From Microcaldota archaeon (GTDB lineage: Archaea; Micrarchaeota; Micrarchaeia; Micrarchaeales; CABMGC01): a stretch of 62,912 nucleotides of DNA. Location of the stretch: contig DAHXNY010000004.1 in NCBI GenBank assembly GCA_027365175.1, positions 1 through 62,912 on the forward strand, given 5' to 3'. The notes under the pieces are model-generated. The model searched no databases, was not told the DNA's origin, and saw only the letters and a list, made by a program, of their open reading frames with translations. Position 1 is the stretch's first letter. Each line of letters begins with the position of its first letter. The position numbers and the translations under genes are program-made. This document shows positions 61,569 through 62,912 of the stretch, piece after piece.

Positions 61569-62912
61569 ATGAAAGGCATTACTTCCGCAATCACATTGTC
61601 TCTGGTTTTCTTAATATGCTTAGTCCAGCTTTCAATGGCTCAACCAACAGTCCCAGCCAACATAGTAGCCTACCTGCCTATAACCTTTACCAACTACCAG
61701 AGCACAGCAGTGGCAGCCAACACGCCATTGGCAGTAGGAACTGTGAACAGCATAACAGGGAATGTAATCGGCTTCAATGCAATAGCCTACCAGCAGTATG
61801 AAACGTGCAATCTTAACAACGGAGAGTTCTTCCTAGCAAACGGAATGGTGCTAAACTCATGGATGGAAGGAAACATACTCAACGAGCAGACGGCAAACGC
61901 ACTCTGTTCTTCAGCTAGCTCCACGAATGCCTTGGCAGCCAGCGCAAACATACTCTACTGGGTGGAGATACCAACCAATACCTTCCTTCCAGCCAATACA
62001 GGAACCTTTACGCAGAACACATTATACCTTGGCTGGGCAGGTAACACGCTTACTTCTGCAAACAACCTGCTTTCAAATACAATAGGGGCAGGTGAGGCTC
62101 CGCAGCTTTCCAGCATATACGGACAATACGACAACGGAGCAGATGTCTTCAGTGCATATGTCAATGGCAACACGCCTACCACTGATTTTAATATAGCGAC
62201 TGGCATAGTTTTATCTCAAGTTACGGGAGTCGCTTATGGAACAGCAAACATCAATGTATTATATGTCAGTGGCAATACTGAAAATTTCAACGAACCAGCA
62301 GCAATTCTTAAAAATACAGTGTTGCCGAATCAAGCAACAATACTGGAATCAAATTTTATGCATCTGTCTTCTGGTTCTGGAGGGTTGGGTGCAGATAATG
62401 GCCAAGGGACGCTGACTAATCTGCCAACAGTAGGCACGACAAGCAATTCAATAGCCGTTGAAGTTGGCTGGGCATCCAGTTATTTTTCACAGTCATATAC
62501 TTTATCAGGAACAATAACTCTTGATGTAAACCAGAAAGGGACCGACAATAATAATTGGAATTATGGCTCTGTAACCTATTATGGAAGTTCTGCGACTAAC
62601 TGGGAAGCATACACTGCTCCACAATTATATTCCACAAGCGGTGGTTATTCTGGAACGGTAAGTAATAACCCATTAAGCTCTGCCGCTAATATCTATCTGG
62701 CAATTGGTTTAGCTGCTACTAGTTCGTCTTCTGCCTATCAGTCTTATTATAACTGGATTCGTACCCGTACTGCCCCTCCTAACAGTGTAAATCCAGGAAC
62801 TACATATGGTTTAGTTCAATCTTCCATATGTTCAGCTTTCATAACCTCCCCGTCCAATGCAATAGTGGATGCAGGGCAGTATGAAAGCTTTACGGTGACT
62901 CCAAGCAGTGGC
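61569..62912 (+). CDS. Secreted surface protein, partial (runs off right edge)
   Basis: The frame is open for 448 codons to the window end. A signal peptide (ITSAITLSLVFLICLVQLSMA) is followed by PANIVAYLPITFTNYQSTAV, a start typical of archaeal surface proteins with DUF2341-like or concanavalin-like domains. The rest is rich in Ser, Thr, Asn, Gly and Tyr, with several N-glycosylation sequons. A segment YQSYYNWIRTRTAPPN is typical of the end of a DUF2341-like domain. Codon choice changes at about 62175, from G/C-ending to A/T-ending codons. Start ATG at 61569 lies 4 nt after GGTG. Confidence 0.8.
   Translation, partial: MKGITSAITLSLVFLICLVQLSMAQPTVPANIVAYLPITFTNYQSTAVAANTPLAVGTVNSITGNVIGFNAIAYQQYETCNLNNGEFFLANGMVLNSWMEGNILNEQTANALCSSASSTNALAASANILYWVEIPTNTFLPANTGTFTQNTLYLGWAGNTLTSANNLLSNTIGAGEAPQLSSIYGQYDNGADVFSAYVNGNTPTTDFNIATGIVLSQVTGVAYGTANINVLYVSGNTENFNEPAAILKNTVLPNQATILESNFMHLSSGSGGLGADNGQGTLTNLPTVGTTSNSIAVEVGWASSYFSQSYTLSGTITLDVNQKGTDNNNWNYGSVTYYGSSATNWEAYTAPQLYSTSGGYSGTVSNNPLSSAANIYLAIGLAATSSSSAYQSYYNWIRTRTAPPNSVNPGTTYGLVQSSICSAFITSPSNAIVDAGQYESFTVTPSSG

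Overview
The window is archaeal and most likely from the Micrarchaeota (ARMAN-2-like, DPANN). The evidence is archaeal information-processing genes (Spt5, aIF1A, aIF2-beta, aRF1, RfcS, S8e, a histone-fold protein), archaeal lipid and N-glycan genes (CarS-type CDP-archaeol synthase, Stt3/AglB), TATA boxes about 26 bp upstream of RNA genes, very tight gene packing and disrupted tRNA genes. Within that, TCA-cycle enzymes and a tRNA intron inside the T-loop fit the ARMAN-2 type. The species assignment is inference.

Layout. 1-1560 is a decayed island: the start of a cas1 gene running off the left edge, a truncated permease, a small AbrB-type gene and the 3' remnant of a second cas1. 1566-10454 holds a HAD phosphatase, superoxide dismutase, unknown proteins, a two-subunit 2-oxoacid:ferredoxin oxidoreductase, tRNA-Lys and a membrane-anchored HTH regulator. 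10539-21913 is mostly translation and replication: 5S rRNA, L11, Spt5, a split lipoate ligase, class II LysRS, a tRNA-Ser gene with two introns, S13-S4-S11, a phosphohexomutase, RfcS, tRNA-Leu, SerRS and aRF1. 21999-32488 has a histone-fold protein, glycan-lipid enzymes, lipoyl synthase, two small drug/metabolite transporters, topoisomerase I, a TrmI-type methyltransferase and the oligosaccharyltransferase. 32681-40147 is a 1998-residue secreted surface protein followed by a site-2 protease. 40156-45504 has CarS, AlaRS, an Fe-S PD-(D/E)XK nuclease, a HAD hydrolase and a TRAM protein. 45625-53251 is a central-carbon cluster (aconitase, malate:quinone-oxidoreductase-like flavoprotein, threonine synthase, citrate synthase, isocitrate dehydrogenase). 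53787-55200 carries two VapBC modules with palindromic operators. 55244-62912 has tRNA-Ser(GCT), SRP RNA, aIF2-beta, aIF1A, RIO1, an ERCC4 nuclease, phosphate uptake, S8e, UMP kinase and a secreted protein running off the right edge.

Acetyl-CoA can be carried from citrate to 2-oxoglutarate and succinyl-CoA by the TCA cluster plus the ferredoxin oxidoreductase. Lipoyl synthase and the bipartite ligase can make and attach lipoate, though no lipoylated protein is encoded here. GT2, GPT-type transferase and AglB fit a surface N-glycosylation route whose natural client could be the sequon-rich giant protein.

Two observations stand out. First, five conserved genes can only be full length if translation starts at CTG, ATA, GTA, ATA and ACG, each placed 5-6 nt after a GGTG/GGTA Shine-Dalgarno motif. 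The same motif and spacing precede many ordinary starts in the window. Second, tRNA-Ser(GGA) carries a 12-nt intron at 37/38 and a 31-nt intron in the T-loop at 59/60, and the T-loop intron folds into a complete bulge-helix-bulge.
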